The translations under genes and the position numbers were made by a program. A stretch of DNA of 64,000 bases from Phoronis australis. Lineage: Eukaryota > Phoronida > Phoronidae. The DNA lies in the NCBI GenBank assembly GCA_002633005.1, contig NMRA01000015.1, forward strand, positions 132,054-196,053, written 5' to 3'. Positions 48,690-59,045 of the stretch are shown in pieces. How positions within the stretch are numbered: the stretch's first letter is position 1; each line of letters opens with the position of its first letter. The notes beneath the pieces were generated by a model, which did no database searches, was not told the origin of the DNA, and worked only from the letters and a program-made list of their open reading frames with translations.

Positions 48690-51040
48690 AGGGCCACTAG
48701 GACGTGCTGCACTAGTCAAACCAGCCCCAAAATCAAATGGTTCTGACACATTGTCATTATATACGTCTGAGTTATGTTTCATTAAAATCCGTCAATCAGT
48801 TCTCTAGATATCATCAGTAAATGTTCTCCAAAACAACACCTGAAAAGTCCCTGGCGAGAACAAAATGGTGCTGGCACATAGTCATCATATACCACTTTGT
48901 AAAGTTTCATTGAAATTTGTCATTCGATTCTCTAGATACCATCCACAATCTTCCCCCAAACAACACAAATCTACCACGAAGGGTCTGGCGCATTGATATC
49001 ACATATGGCTGTGACTAGTTTCGTTGACATCCCTCAATCGTTTCTTAGATATCATGTGGAACAACACATGAAGGCCCCTTGAGAACAAAATGGCCACTAA
49101 GAAGACAGTGCAGCAGTAGTTAAGTCTGCCCGAAAATTTAATGGTGATGGCGCATTGATATCGCATATCTCTGCCAAGTTTCATTGAAATCCGTTAATCG
49201 GTTCTCTAGATATTATTCTAAAATCCTCTTTCACAATATAACCACAAGGAGGTGCTGCAGTGGTCGAAACCATTCAAAAATTGCACATTGACATTGTATG
49301 CCTATATCATATTGAAATCCATCAGGCGGTTATCTCCATGTCATCCAGAAATGCTCTTTCCCCAAACAACACTTAAAAAGTCACTCGCCAAGAACAAAAT
49401 GGCCATTAGGAAGTGCTAAAATGGTAGACATATGCCCAAAAATTTAATGGAGCCGGCACATTGTCATCATATATCTTTGTGCCAAGCAACAAGATTAACA
49501 CCCTTAAATAACTTGAGCACATCTTTCATTGAATCGGCTTGACTGGCTGCTTGACTGGGGTAAGGCACCTCGCTTAGGCTAGTCTTGGTGCAATTATGGT
49601 GTTTTCCCGTTGATCACAACTTGTTCGATTCTATAACCCAACAAGAAAAAGTTAGGAAGATGACCCCTGTAGCCAATATCTTACACGACTGATTAAACCC
49701 ATTCTGGTATTTATGGTTGAAGGGCCAGCTCTTTTTTTTGTTCGATAATTGCTCTAATCTCCAGTATTCTAGCCTGACTGGACTGTGCTGCTAAAAATAA
49801 AAGTTAAGTTATAACATAATTCAACATAAAACAATGGCGGATTTATAAGGGGGCCATGCCCCCCTAAAATTCTTCCAGATTCCATTTGGCAGTTCGGGGG
49901 TGTGAATGTCTGACAGGAAAAATCCTGCCCCTCCCAACTCAAAATCCTGGATGCACCCCTATAAACCAATTCTGAATTCCTTGTCAAATGTTGATCATGT
50001 TTAGTTTTTGAATCGCCAAAATCGCTTGACTGCAACCGAAGTTATGACAACCTATTCTTTCCAAATGTATCAATTCGCTCTGGGTTTCATTGTGTTCGCA
50101 CGTGGTCTGTAATAAGCCTGGTAGATAATTGGCCTGCCCGATGTCATACCAGACAAAAGACTGTGCTTGGCAGTTAACAAAGGAGCTAGATGTTATCACA
50201 TGCTCACAACCCTCTACGTCTGGTAAAGTCACTGAACGGGAGGATGCCGTAATGGCAGCAAGGTCAGTAAACGCTATTCTCGTAGCATGTTTAAAGTCCA
50301 TTGTTGAGAGCAAAATGGCCACTAGGAGTTGCAGCAGTCCAATCTGCCTGCAAATTTAATCATGCCATTGCATTGACATCACATACTTCTGAGTCAAGTT
50401 TCAATAAAAACCATCAGCAAATGCTCTACTCCAAAATGGCCAATAGGAGATGGTCAAGTTGGCCCGAAAATGAAATGGTGCTGGCACACCTGGCAGCATA
50501 TACCTCTGTGCCAAGTTTCATCAAAATCCCTCTGTTGGTTCACTAGATATCACCCAGAAATGCTCGTTCCCCAAACTACACTTAAAAAGCCCATTGTCGA
50601 AAACAAAATGGCCACTAGGAAATGCTATAGTGGTCGAACTCGCTCCAAAATTTAATGTTGTTTCCGCATTTCCAACACATACCTCTGTGACAACTTTCAT
50701 AAAAATCGTTCACTTGCATCTTTACATATCGTCTGGAAACATTCTCATACATAATGGCCACTAGGAGCTGCTGCAATAATCTGCCACTGAGAAAATCAAA
50801 TGAGGACAGCACATTCACATGATATACCTTTGTGTCAAGTCTCATTGAAATCCGTCAATCGGTTCTTTACATATCATATGGAAACTGTCGTCCTCCAAAC
50901 AATACTTGAAAAGTCCTTGTTGAAGAAATAAAAATGGCCACTAGGAAGTGTTGCAGTGGCCCAATCTGCCTGAAAATTAAATGGTGCTAGCGCATTGGCA
51001 TCACATACCTCGGTTAAGTTTGATTAAAATCCTTCCCCCT
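48690..51040 (+). repeat. Block of AAAATGGCCACTAGG-family repeat units (family B), large block
   Basis: About 12-15 diverged units of roughly 150-190 bp with the order AAAATGGCCACTAGGA(A/G)(G)TGC, GTGGTCGAA, AATTTAATGG, GGCACATTG(T/A)CATCATATA, CTCTGTG(C/T)CAAGTTTCA, AAATCC(G/A)TCAATCGGTTC, TCTAGATATCAT and AAATGCTC(T)TCCCC. Units near 49500-50280 are interrupted by unrelated sequence, including a palindromic GGGGGCCATGCCCCCC segment (49848). Lies in the ZUP1 intron between exons 4 and 5. Confidence 0.82.
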
Positions 51041-51194
51041 GACCCCTGGCGTTGAGGTAGATTGAAAAGTGGCATGAACCATTTCAGTGATGCCCTACAC
51101 CCTTGTGACAGGAGAAAAGCAATATGTGCATATCTAATTAGCCCTATAATAGAGTTTGTGTATTCTATTGAATGGCTCATAGTAAAACTGTAAA

Positions 51195-51670
51195 AGCCTT
51201 TTCATAGTGACTTAACTACAGTCTTAGCGGAGCATCAACGTAAACTGTGAAGTTCCCGTTAATATACCAGCTTCAGATATCGAAGTAAACGGTACGTGAC
51301 ACTTTTGTCATCGAAGTAATCGCAAGGTAGCGCTGCACGCTAAGGTTCTTTTAATGTGACAACTTGGGAACATTTTCATGTGCTAAATGATATAAAACTT
51401 ATTTTTAATTTGACTGATGATTATTTGACCAAAATATAAGCAACTGTTAGCGACAACACTACCCTTTAATTGTTGATGATAACAGTGGCATCTGGCACTA
51501 AATTCAATGGGACCGTTCATACTGCAGCGCAGCATCGACACTGCGCTCTTAAATCCACCTGTGAAGTTAACTGGCGCTGTTAACTTCGATCCAGGACCGA
51601 AGTTAACCGTTCATACTGACCGTTCATACTCCCCAAAACATCGACGCATCGACGTTAGTATGAAATGCCC
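51195..51670 (-). mobile_element. MITE with TTAA flank, copy 2 (piggyBac-like)
   Basis: Reverse-orientation partner of 40521-41041. TTAA follows the right end (51671-51674); the left flank reads GTAA, a one-base change. Contains CAGTATGAACGG-type motifs on the minus strand near the element start. Confidence 0.75.
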
Positions 51671-51674
51671 TTAA

Positions 51675-52589
51675 GGCAAGTGGTATTCATTTAGACAGAA
51701 ACCTGTCCAGACAAGTGGAGTACTGATGCTGAAGGTGTAAAGATCCAAGTATAATAAGGTGCAGGAATCTTGACTAAAAATTGTATTGTGTGATGTATTG
51801 CTTAGCAACACTAATGGCAGCAGTTTAGACCACAGGTAGCTAAACATTTGTGTCACAGAACGACACATTTAGTGTTCTGTGGCCGGTAGCATGAAACAGT
51901 CCCAAATAGGGACGCAACTAAGTTCCCTCAGTCTTTTTGCATATTTGTGTCTTTATGGACTCACAAATGCAATAGTTTTCTATCATTTCATCTTTATTAT
52001 GAGGTCCTCTTTTGTTTAATGACATTTTCTAATAATATGAAAACTGAGCTCAGAGTTGATTGAAAATAAATATGGACTTAGTCCTTAAAATGGGGGTGTT
52101 GCCTGTAATACCAGTAACACCTGTCATGGACAGGATCATTGGGGATGTGTTGGTGCATTAATCCCCTCCCCAGACAATTGGAGGTGTTGCATGAAAAGAT
52201 CCCTACTTGTTTTTGATAATATTGACAATTTAACATAGAATCTGTCTGTCTCGCGTCTGTTTTTGAGTACAAAGATTACGACCCCGGGTCCTTGACAAGG
52301 GTAATTTTTCACTTAGCACACAAGTCAAATTCTATTTTGTTAAATTTCTCCACAAAAAAATTGTATTAAAAAAAATTTTAGTCCATTGTTTGCAGTGAGC
52401 AGACGTCCTAAAACAACATTTGGTAAAGTTTCAATTATATGCAGCAGTGTTAATTAAGCATTTGAAAATTTGTATAATGACAATTATGGTAATTATTTGT
52501 ATAATGACAATTATGATAATTACATTTGTTTGAAATAAGTGGTTCCAAGTACCAGAATCTGTTATTCTAGCATGAGCATAAAATCCTAC
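51675..52589. other. ZUP1 intron sequence
   Basis: A short ATAATGACAATTATG repeat (52480-52525) was the only structure noted. Confidence 0.4.
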
Positions 52590-52781
52590 CATTGAACAAA
52601 ACCTTTTGATATGTAGTGCTCTGTGCAAGGGAAGACAGCATCATTTGTAGATTACGATAGCCACATCCCCAACCTCGGTCCCCATAGGAAGCGCCATAGT
52701 GATCGACATAAGAACACAGGTACACATTGCAGATGTTTGGCGATCGTTTGACATAATAGCCACGCAGACGTGCCATGATAC
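52590..52781 (-). CDS. ZUP1: ZUP1 visible exon 4: C78 peptidase with catalytic cysteine
   Basis: 192 nt exon, acceptor TTATTTCTAG before 52781, donor AATG|GTAGGA at 52590/52589, phase 1 to phase 1. It encodes GIMARLRGYYVKR, then LCSYVDHYGASYGDRGWGC and GYRNLQMMLSSL. GDRGWGCGYRN is the family C78 signature shared with UFSP1/UFSP2 and ZUP1; the Cys (residue 571 from the first visible codon) is the nucleophile. The preceding finger/MIU exons and the matching flanks distinguish it from UFSP2. Confidence 0.93.
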
Positions 52782-53194
52782 CTAGAAATAAATAAAGCAA
52801 AGGAAACTGAAAAAAATAATTAATTGAATTAAATGTCTTAACACAATTGCGTATTTTGAGCAGCCAATCCATGATTGTACTGAATTTATCTCCGCTGGAC
52901 AAGTCTTAAGCTCCTAAGCTTACTGGCAAATTCTCGAGCCTTGATAACAATAAGACTTGCAAATACAAAATGGCAATTTTAGCAATTCTTTTACCTAAAT
53001 TGATTTTGTCACCAGAAACAGATTCATTAAATAGTAAGAGTAAAGTCTATCTTTGTTTGACTCTGTTGCTTAGTGAATTCATTTTACATCACCACAGTGA
53101 GTATCTGAGTGTGCAGCAGATGTCCAAACATGAACACATGATACATGATTACATAGGTATAAGGTAAAATATCACTTAGTACAAATTGTAGCAC

Positions 53195-53515
53195 ATAAAC
53201 TATTAGTAACTATATATGCAATTAATAACAATATATGTAAATAGTAACTATATAATGTAAATAGCAACTATGTATGTAAATAGTAACTATGTATGTAACT
53301 AGCAACTATGTATGTAAATAGTAACTATACTATGTAAATAGTAACTATGTATGTAAACAGTATCTATGTAATTAACTATGTATGTAAATAGTAACTATGT
53401 ATGTAAATAGTAACTATGTATGTAAATAGTATCTAAATAGTAACTATGTATGTAAATAGTAACTATGTAAATAGTAACTATGTATGCAAATAGTAACTAT
53501 ATATGAAAATCTTAA
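53195..53515. repeat. AT-rich minisatellite (ATGTAAATAGTAACT)
   Basis: About 17 copies of a 15-19 bp unit, ATGTAAATAGTAACTATGT, with length variation, in the ZUP1 intron between exons 3 and 4. Confidence 0.92.
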
Positions 53516-53637
53516 ACTGGCACAGAAGTATAGATCACAAACATTTTAATTCTGGTCTACACACCACGAGCAGGATGCCCACTGCTAAGTCTGATTGGAT
53601 TTCTGTGTATGACAGGTGGTCCTGATGGTTCAGTGGT

Positions 53638-53700
53638 CCCGATGGCTCAGTTGCTACAGCATGGATAGCGGAAGGCCCTAGGTTAGAGGCCCGGTTGGGG
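53638..53700 (+). repeat. tRNA-derived SINE-like sequence
   Basis: A-box-like GATGGCTCAGTTG and B-box-like GGTTAGAGGCCC about 40 bp apart, followed by CGGTTGGGG. Degenerate. Confidence 0.45.
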
Positions 53701-54370
53701 AAGAAATCTTTTCAGACTTACGTTAGGTAACGTGATGTGGCCAATAGGTGGTGTGGGTGTGCAGACCAGACTTGTGACAAATGATTAGTGTAGCACCAAA
53801 TTACTAGTTGCTTTGTCATTATCAAGTTACGTACCGCAACTGCGGTATTGTGGTATACACAAACAATAATCACTGTTACCCATGGAAAATCAATGGCATT
53901 GTGACAACTCAAACAGACACAACAAGCAGAATTTCCCATTATTTTGGCCAACTCACTTTACATAATGGAGCCTCATAATGCTGACACACTGCACATACTT
54001 ATGGCTGCAGAACCAAGCTATTTAATATTATAACTGCTATACACCATTCATGTTCTGGGATCAAAACTATTTTTTTCCAAAGGCGTGTTAGCCGTTCAAA
54101 AGCAAAGTCATGTTCTATCCATTGCATAAATTGAACTTGATCGCAACAAAACAACTGTAATTCCTCTGACAGCCATATTGGTTCAGTGACTGACACTAAG
54201 CAGCCGTTACAAGCAACAGGTGTAAAGCACCAACAATCTAACAGTTCTCCTCAAGCCTTGAATTTCAAATCTTAGTAAGAAACAAAACTGATTTCATAAC
54301 TATACGTGCACCTACGAAGCAAAAGGTGTGAGTTTATTGTGCTTTTTATTTGATGCTCGACTTGCCATAC
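53701..54370. other. ZUP1 intron sequence
   Basis: Nothing recognised. Confidence 0.4.
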
Positions 54371-54539
54371 CAGCTGTCTTGGAATGTCCGCCATCAACAC
54401 CACTGCTTGCTGATTCATAAATGGACACAGTCTTGTCGTAATATTCAGACACACTTATTTGGCCATTAGTGACTGCTTTTTGTAAAGAGCTGCTCGCCTG
54501 TTTCTTGATATTACTTTTCCCATCCATTCCATATTCGGC
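54371..54539 (-). CDS. ZUP1: ZUP1 visible exon 3: zUBD-like segment before the protease
   Basis: 169 nt exon, acceptor CTTCGTAG before 54539, donor GCTG|GTATGG at 54371/54370, phase 0 to phase 1. It begins AEYGMDGKSNIKKQ and ends GGHSKTAG, paralleling the vertebrate RQYGLD...GKTKTSG segment that leads into the catalytic domain and includes the second ubiquitin-binding (zUBD/UHA) helix. The open frame runs on into the intron for about 19 codons, but phase and homology at the next exon (GIMARLRGYY) fix the donor at GTATGG. Confidence 0.85.
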
Positions 54540-54686
54540 CTACGAAGTAACAAAGTAAGTTCTCAAAATAAAATATGAATGCCACAAATAAGCTTTTTCA
54601 CATAATGTATTAAGTCATTTTGACAAAATTTGACAAAGCGAAAGTGTCTAATTTCTCTAGATGAACGATCGCCACAGACTCTGATT

Positions 54687-54838
54687 CTGTGTATGAATAG
54701 AGTAATACACTGTGGAGTCATGTGGTCACATCACGTGACCTAGGCTAGTAATTTCAGCCTGAAATGAATGCTGTCTCGACTGACCTGATGTGATGTGACC
54801 ACATATGACTACGTATTAGGTTATTTACTCCATGTATA
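54687..54838. repeat. Small inverted-repeat element (152 bp)
   Basis: Arms of about 48 bp: GTCATGTGGTCACATCAC on the left and GTGATGTGACCACATATGAC on the right, with further outward pairing (GAGTAATACAC/GTATTAGGTTATTTACTC). Related CATATGACTCTGTAGGGTAC copies lie in tandem at about 55395-55452. Confidence 0.65.
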
Positions 54839-54934
54839 CATAGAACACAGGTCTGCAATAATCTTTCATATTTACTAACAACATGGACGTGAAGTTCTTT
54901 GAGACACGATTAAGTCTGGATTTCTGTTTTGAAC

Positions 54935-55290
54935 AAGCGGTACTGTGGTGGTACTGAGGTGGTACTAAGGTGATACCTGAGTGGTACTGATGGGTCAGTG
55001 GATAGGTGGTACTGATGAGTCAGTGGACAGGTGGTACTGATGGGTCATTGGACAGGTGGTACTGATGGGTCATTGGTCAGGTGGTAGTGATGGGTCAGTG
55101 GACAGGTGGTAGTGATGGGTCAGTGGACAGGTGGTACTGATGGTCACCAGACAGGTGGTACTGAGGTGGTACTGATGGTCAATGGACAGGTGGTACTGAT
55201 GGGTCAGTGGACGGTAGGTACTGATGGCTTAGTGGACAGGCGGTACTGATGGGTCAGTCAGTGGACGGGTGGTACTGATGGGTCAGTGGA
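54935..55290. repeat. ~25 bp minisatellite (GTGGTACTGATGGGTCAGTG)
   Basis: About 14 copies of GGTGGTACTGATGGGTCAGT plus GGACA, with shorter variants at the start, in the ZUP1 intron between exons 2 and 3. Confidence 0.92.
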
Positions 55291-55352
55291 CTACAGTGAG
55301 TCCATAGGGATTGTTGATCTAAGGTCCTGGGTTTGAGCCCCGGTTGGGGCAG
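55285..55352 (+). repeat. tRNA-like tail (SINE-like)
   Basis: B-box-like GGGTTTGAGCCCC followed by CGGTTGGGGCAGCAAT, resembling the 53.6 kb copy; the A box is poor. Confidence 0.4.
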
Positions 55353-55814
55353 CAATATTTTCAGACTAGTTACAAGGTCACATGATGAGACTACATATGA
55401 CTCTGTAGGGTACCTAACATGATGCTACTACATATGACTCTGTAGGGTACCTATTCTTAGAAATATCTTAAAGAAAGCCGAACAGAGTGCCACAGTAGTG
55501 GAATTTGTTGAATAGTGCCGGCACATACCATTATCGAAGGAACAAATGAATCTGACTCAAGATAGCGCAGCAAAACGCCAGCATCCAGGTTCTGCGTTCA
55601 TTTCCAATGAGCAACTCACTATCGTTTCCAAGAGTCTTTGTCAGCCATATGTGTTTGATCAATGGAGGTCAATACAGAACCAAGATGCAGACCTTTTGCT
55701 GCGCCGTTAACGTCACTTTCAAGGGAACAGTAATTAAGACGGTGTCTCCTCGAGATATGGTTGTTTTTCCCCTGGAAGCAGTCTCCTGACATCAACCATG
55801 AACAGCATGCTCAC

Positions 55815-55912
55815 CTGTAGTTTTTGAAACTCCAAGTGTTCCTTGTGTTTCCTAGCTTCTCTGTTTCGTCGCGCCATCTCTTGAGCAATTTGATTGTGCG
55901 TCACTTCCATAA
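55815..55912 (-). CDS. ZUP1: ZUP1 visible exon 2: MIU-like ubiquitin-binding helix
   Basis: 98 nt exon, acceptor TTTCACAG before 55912, donor CTACAG|GTGAGC at 55815/55814. It enters in phase 1 and leaves in phase 0. It encodes MEVTHNQIAQEMARRNREAR followed by KHKEHLEFQKLQ, a charged amphipathic helix matching the MIU region and the FQKLQ junction of vertebrate ZUP1. The MIU binds ubiquitin and helps position chains for the protease. A minisatellite (55975-56215) begins about 60 bp upstream of its acceptor. Confidence 0.87.
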
Positions 55913-55974
55913 CTGTGAAACGAGTAGAGGCAAAACAGTAGAGATTATTAAGAATAATGCAAATCTTGACGGTA

Positions 55975-56215
55975 TGTCAGAATTAGACCGTATGTTATTA
56001 GAGCTACAGCGAATGAGAGAGTGTGCCATTAGAGCTACAGTGAATGAGACCGTGTGTCATTAGAGATACAGTGAATGAGAGTGTGTGCCATTAAAGCTAC
56101 AGCGAATGAGACCGTGTGTCATTAGAGCTACAATGAATAAAATTGTGTGCCATTAAAACTACAATGACTGAGAGTGTGTGCCATTAGAGCTACAGCGAAT
56201 GAGAGTGTGTCACCA
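55975..56215. repeat. ~32 bp minisatellite upstream of ZUP1 exon 2
   Basis: About seven copies of GAGCTACAGCGAATGAGA(C) plus CGTGTGTCATTA, starting about 60 bp on the 5' side of the exon 2 acceptor. Confidence 0.9.
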
Positions 56216-56299
56216 ATCAGATCATTCAGAACCTGTCACGTGACCACTGAACTGCAAAACTCGAGTAAGTCAAAATAAGACTTTTTAACACTTGGTTCT

Positions 56300-57445
56300 C
56301 TACAAATCATACGGAAACCCTCTTAAACAAAATGACCACAATAGGAGGAGCTACAGAGGTCGAATACGCCAGAAAATTGTGGTGCCACATTGCCATAACA
56401 TACCTCTGAGAAAACTTTCATTAAGACTAAGAGACTCCTGCGTCAAGTTTCAGTGAAAACCATCAATCGATTTAAATATCATCCGGAAGCACTCTTCCCT
56501 CAAACAACAGCCTCATGTCGAAAACTAAACGGCCACTAGGAGGTCCTACAAAGGTTGAAACCGCCCGAAAATCTAGTGGTGCCACATTGCCATAACATAA
56601 CTTTCATTGAAATCCTTCACTCAGTTCTCTACATGTCATTCGCTCGGAAATCAATTTATGCTGGTGCAATCTCAAGTTTCACTGAAATAATAAATAATGA
56701 TAACGATAATGATAATAATAATGTTAATATACAGCATGGGCCTCTTAAAATCTGTCAATTGATTTTTTAAACATCATCCGGAAATGCTCTTCTCCCTAAC
56801 AACACTTCAGAAACCCCACGTCAAAAACAAAATGGCCACTAGGAGGTACTAGAGTGGTCGCATCTGCCACCACTTTTCCATCACAAACCAGTGTCAACTT
56901 TCATTGAAATACTTCAATGGGTACTCTACATATTATACGAAAATGCCCTCACACAAAATGGCCACTAGGAGTCACAGCAGTAGCCGGATCTGACTGAAAA
57001 TCAAATGGTGCCGGCACAATGTCATAATATACCTCTGTGTCAAGTTTCAACATAATCCGCTCATTGGTTCTCTAGATATCATTCAGAAACGCTTTTCTCC
57101 CTAAAACAACACATGAAAAGCCCCTTGTCAAGAACAAAATGGCCACCGCCAAGGTGATGCAGTGGTCAAATCTTCCCAAAAATTTAATTGATATCACACA
57201 CCTTTGTGTCAACTTCCATTGAAGTCTGTGAATCCTTTCTCTAGATATTATCCGGTAATGCTCTTCCCCCCAAAATACATAAAAGCTAATAAAGCCCCCC
57301 CTGATCCCAGGGTGTGGCGCAGATTGAAAAGTGGCACAAACTGTCTAGGGATGTACTACAACTTGCCAAATTTCATCACCAGGGGTTTTTGAGATATCGA
57401 GCAGGCACCCGGACAACGTAACAACCGGACACCCAGACAAAGTGA
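56300..57445 (+). repeat. Family B repeat units, second block
   Basis: Seven to eight diverged units of the same family as 48690-51040 (AAAATGGCCACTAGGAGG, GTGCCGGCACAATGTCATAA, AAATGCTCTTC). The block ends with GAGATATCGAGCAGGCACCC and GGACAACGTAAC, which looks like the natural end of the element. An internal GATAATGATAATAATAATG microsatellite lies at 56695-56725. Confidence 0.8.
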
Positions 57446-58640
57446 CGGCACTATGTGACAACATATACATGTATAATTTAACGTAAACGTATGAAAATGT
57501 AATTTTAGCAATTATTTTTGTGTGAAATTGGTGAGACTTTACCGTAATGATTTACTACATCAGTTATCATAAATTTTATAAAGGATCAGAATGGACAGTA
57601 ATCATAAAGGATATGCATGTTATTAACCAAGAATTTGTCCAATGAGAATAACATGCAGTCTTCACAGTCATGTTTTTTGCAACAATAATTAAGACTATAT
57701 ATTGAAAATTGAAAAACCTATCTAATCTAAAGCCAAACAATAGCAACTATGATGTGCATTAACGGTAAAACCACAGGGAAAACATTAAGTACACACTGAT
57801 GGATTTTTAAGAGTAGACTGGAGAGTTACAACCTGTGCCTTTATTTGCTCTAAGTGCCAATTGATATCAATATTGTTATAGATGCCATGGAGGTCTTCAC
57901 TAAGGAAGTACCAATGACTTCCAAACAATCCGTCTGGTAACGAACCTTAATTAATGAAATGAACAGGAACAAAACCTAAGATGGAAAGGATTCTGGTATA
58001 GATATTTGCCAAATAATAAAGGTTGGTCAGGAAAACAACAAATACACCAGAAAAAGGTTGTAGATGCTGAATGGAAAGTTTAAACAAAATCTAGGTTCTG
58101 TGCAAGATTTTGGTGGGCAAACCACGAGCAGAGAAGTGTAACAGTGATGGTGACTAGTGTCACAAGTGAGAGCACGTCACTCAGCCAAATGATGATAATC
58201 ATCAGGAACAATTGCTGACCATCAGTAAAACGGAACATTGGGGTAAATAAAGTCTGCATGCCAGTCAACCCCACTGGGGATGATGAGCAAGACCACCAAC
58301 GAGTCACTTTAAATGTAATCACACCGTCATGACGTCAGGGCGGAAGCCAAATTCATAGTCAGAGTAGTCTCCCCTGATGACCGAGAATGAAGGGGAATTA
58401 ACAGGAAAGTCAGTAAAGTGGCCAATCTGTAATTAAGAATTTTGGTACCACAATATTTATTACCAATACTTTTGGTGTTAATAGAATTAGCAGTCATGGC
58501 TGTATTTAGTCTGGTTACTAAATTTATCTTGTACTACTCAATAATACTGAGACTGTCCTTCATCAAGTTAAGACCTAATAACACAATTTAGATACTAGAT
58601 TATCTTCCTCCATAAACACCACACAGCCATTCTCATCAAC
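57446..58640. other. ZUP1 intron sequence between exons 1 and 2
   Basis: A minus-strand open frame at 58322-58080 is hydrophobic but lacks fitting splice sites and any ZUP1 counterpart; not called. Confidence 0.4.
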
Positions 58641-58644
58641 AGCA

Positions 58645-58800
58645 TCTCTTTCTCATCAGATACAGACCACACAGGCTTTCTCATCAATAGTAACTTTTCT
58701 CATCAGATACAGACCACACAGGCTTTCTTATCAACAGCATCTTTTCTCATCAGATACAGACCACACAGGCGTTCTCATAAATAGAGTTTTTTCTCACCAT
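58645..58800. repeat. ~51 bp tandem repeat (CTCATCAGATACAGACCACA)
   Basis: Three to four copies of TTCTCATCAGATACAGACCA plus CACAGGCTTTCTCATCAATAG in the ZUP1 intron near exon 1. Confidence 0.85.
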
Positions 58801-59045
58801 TGTGCCACAATTCTGTTCTTATGAACACATTGTTATTGTGAACTGCAGCAGCTGACATAAAAATGCAGTTCACATGAGAAAAATTACCTCAACATACAAA
58901 ATGAAGTACTTTCATGAGAACAGCATTGAGGTACGAGGAAAAATTCAACTGAAAATTGTATTCATAAGAAAAGAATGTTATCTTTCATGAAAATGTCCAT
59001 GTGGACAGTGACTTAGGAAGAAAGTATAGACTGACTAGTACACAC

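Noticed and set aside
49984-50322. 112-codon minus-strand open frame (NCQAQSFVWYDIGQANYLPG region)
   Set aside because: Looks protein-like but matches nothing I know, overlaps family B repeat sequence at one end and has no supporting splice sites; left uncalled.
58080-58322. Hydrophobic 80-codon minus-strand frame between ZUP1 exons 1 and 2
   Set aside because: Exon 1 joins exon 2 in phase without it and ZUP1 has no membrane segment.
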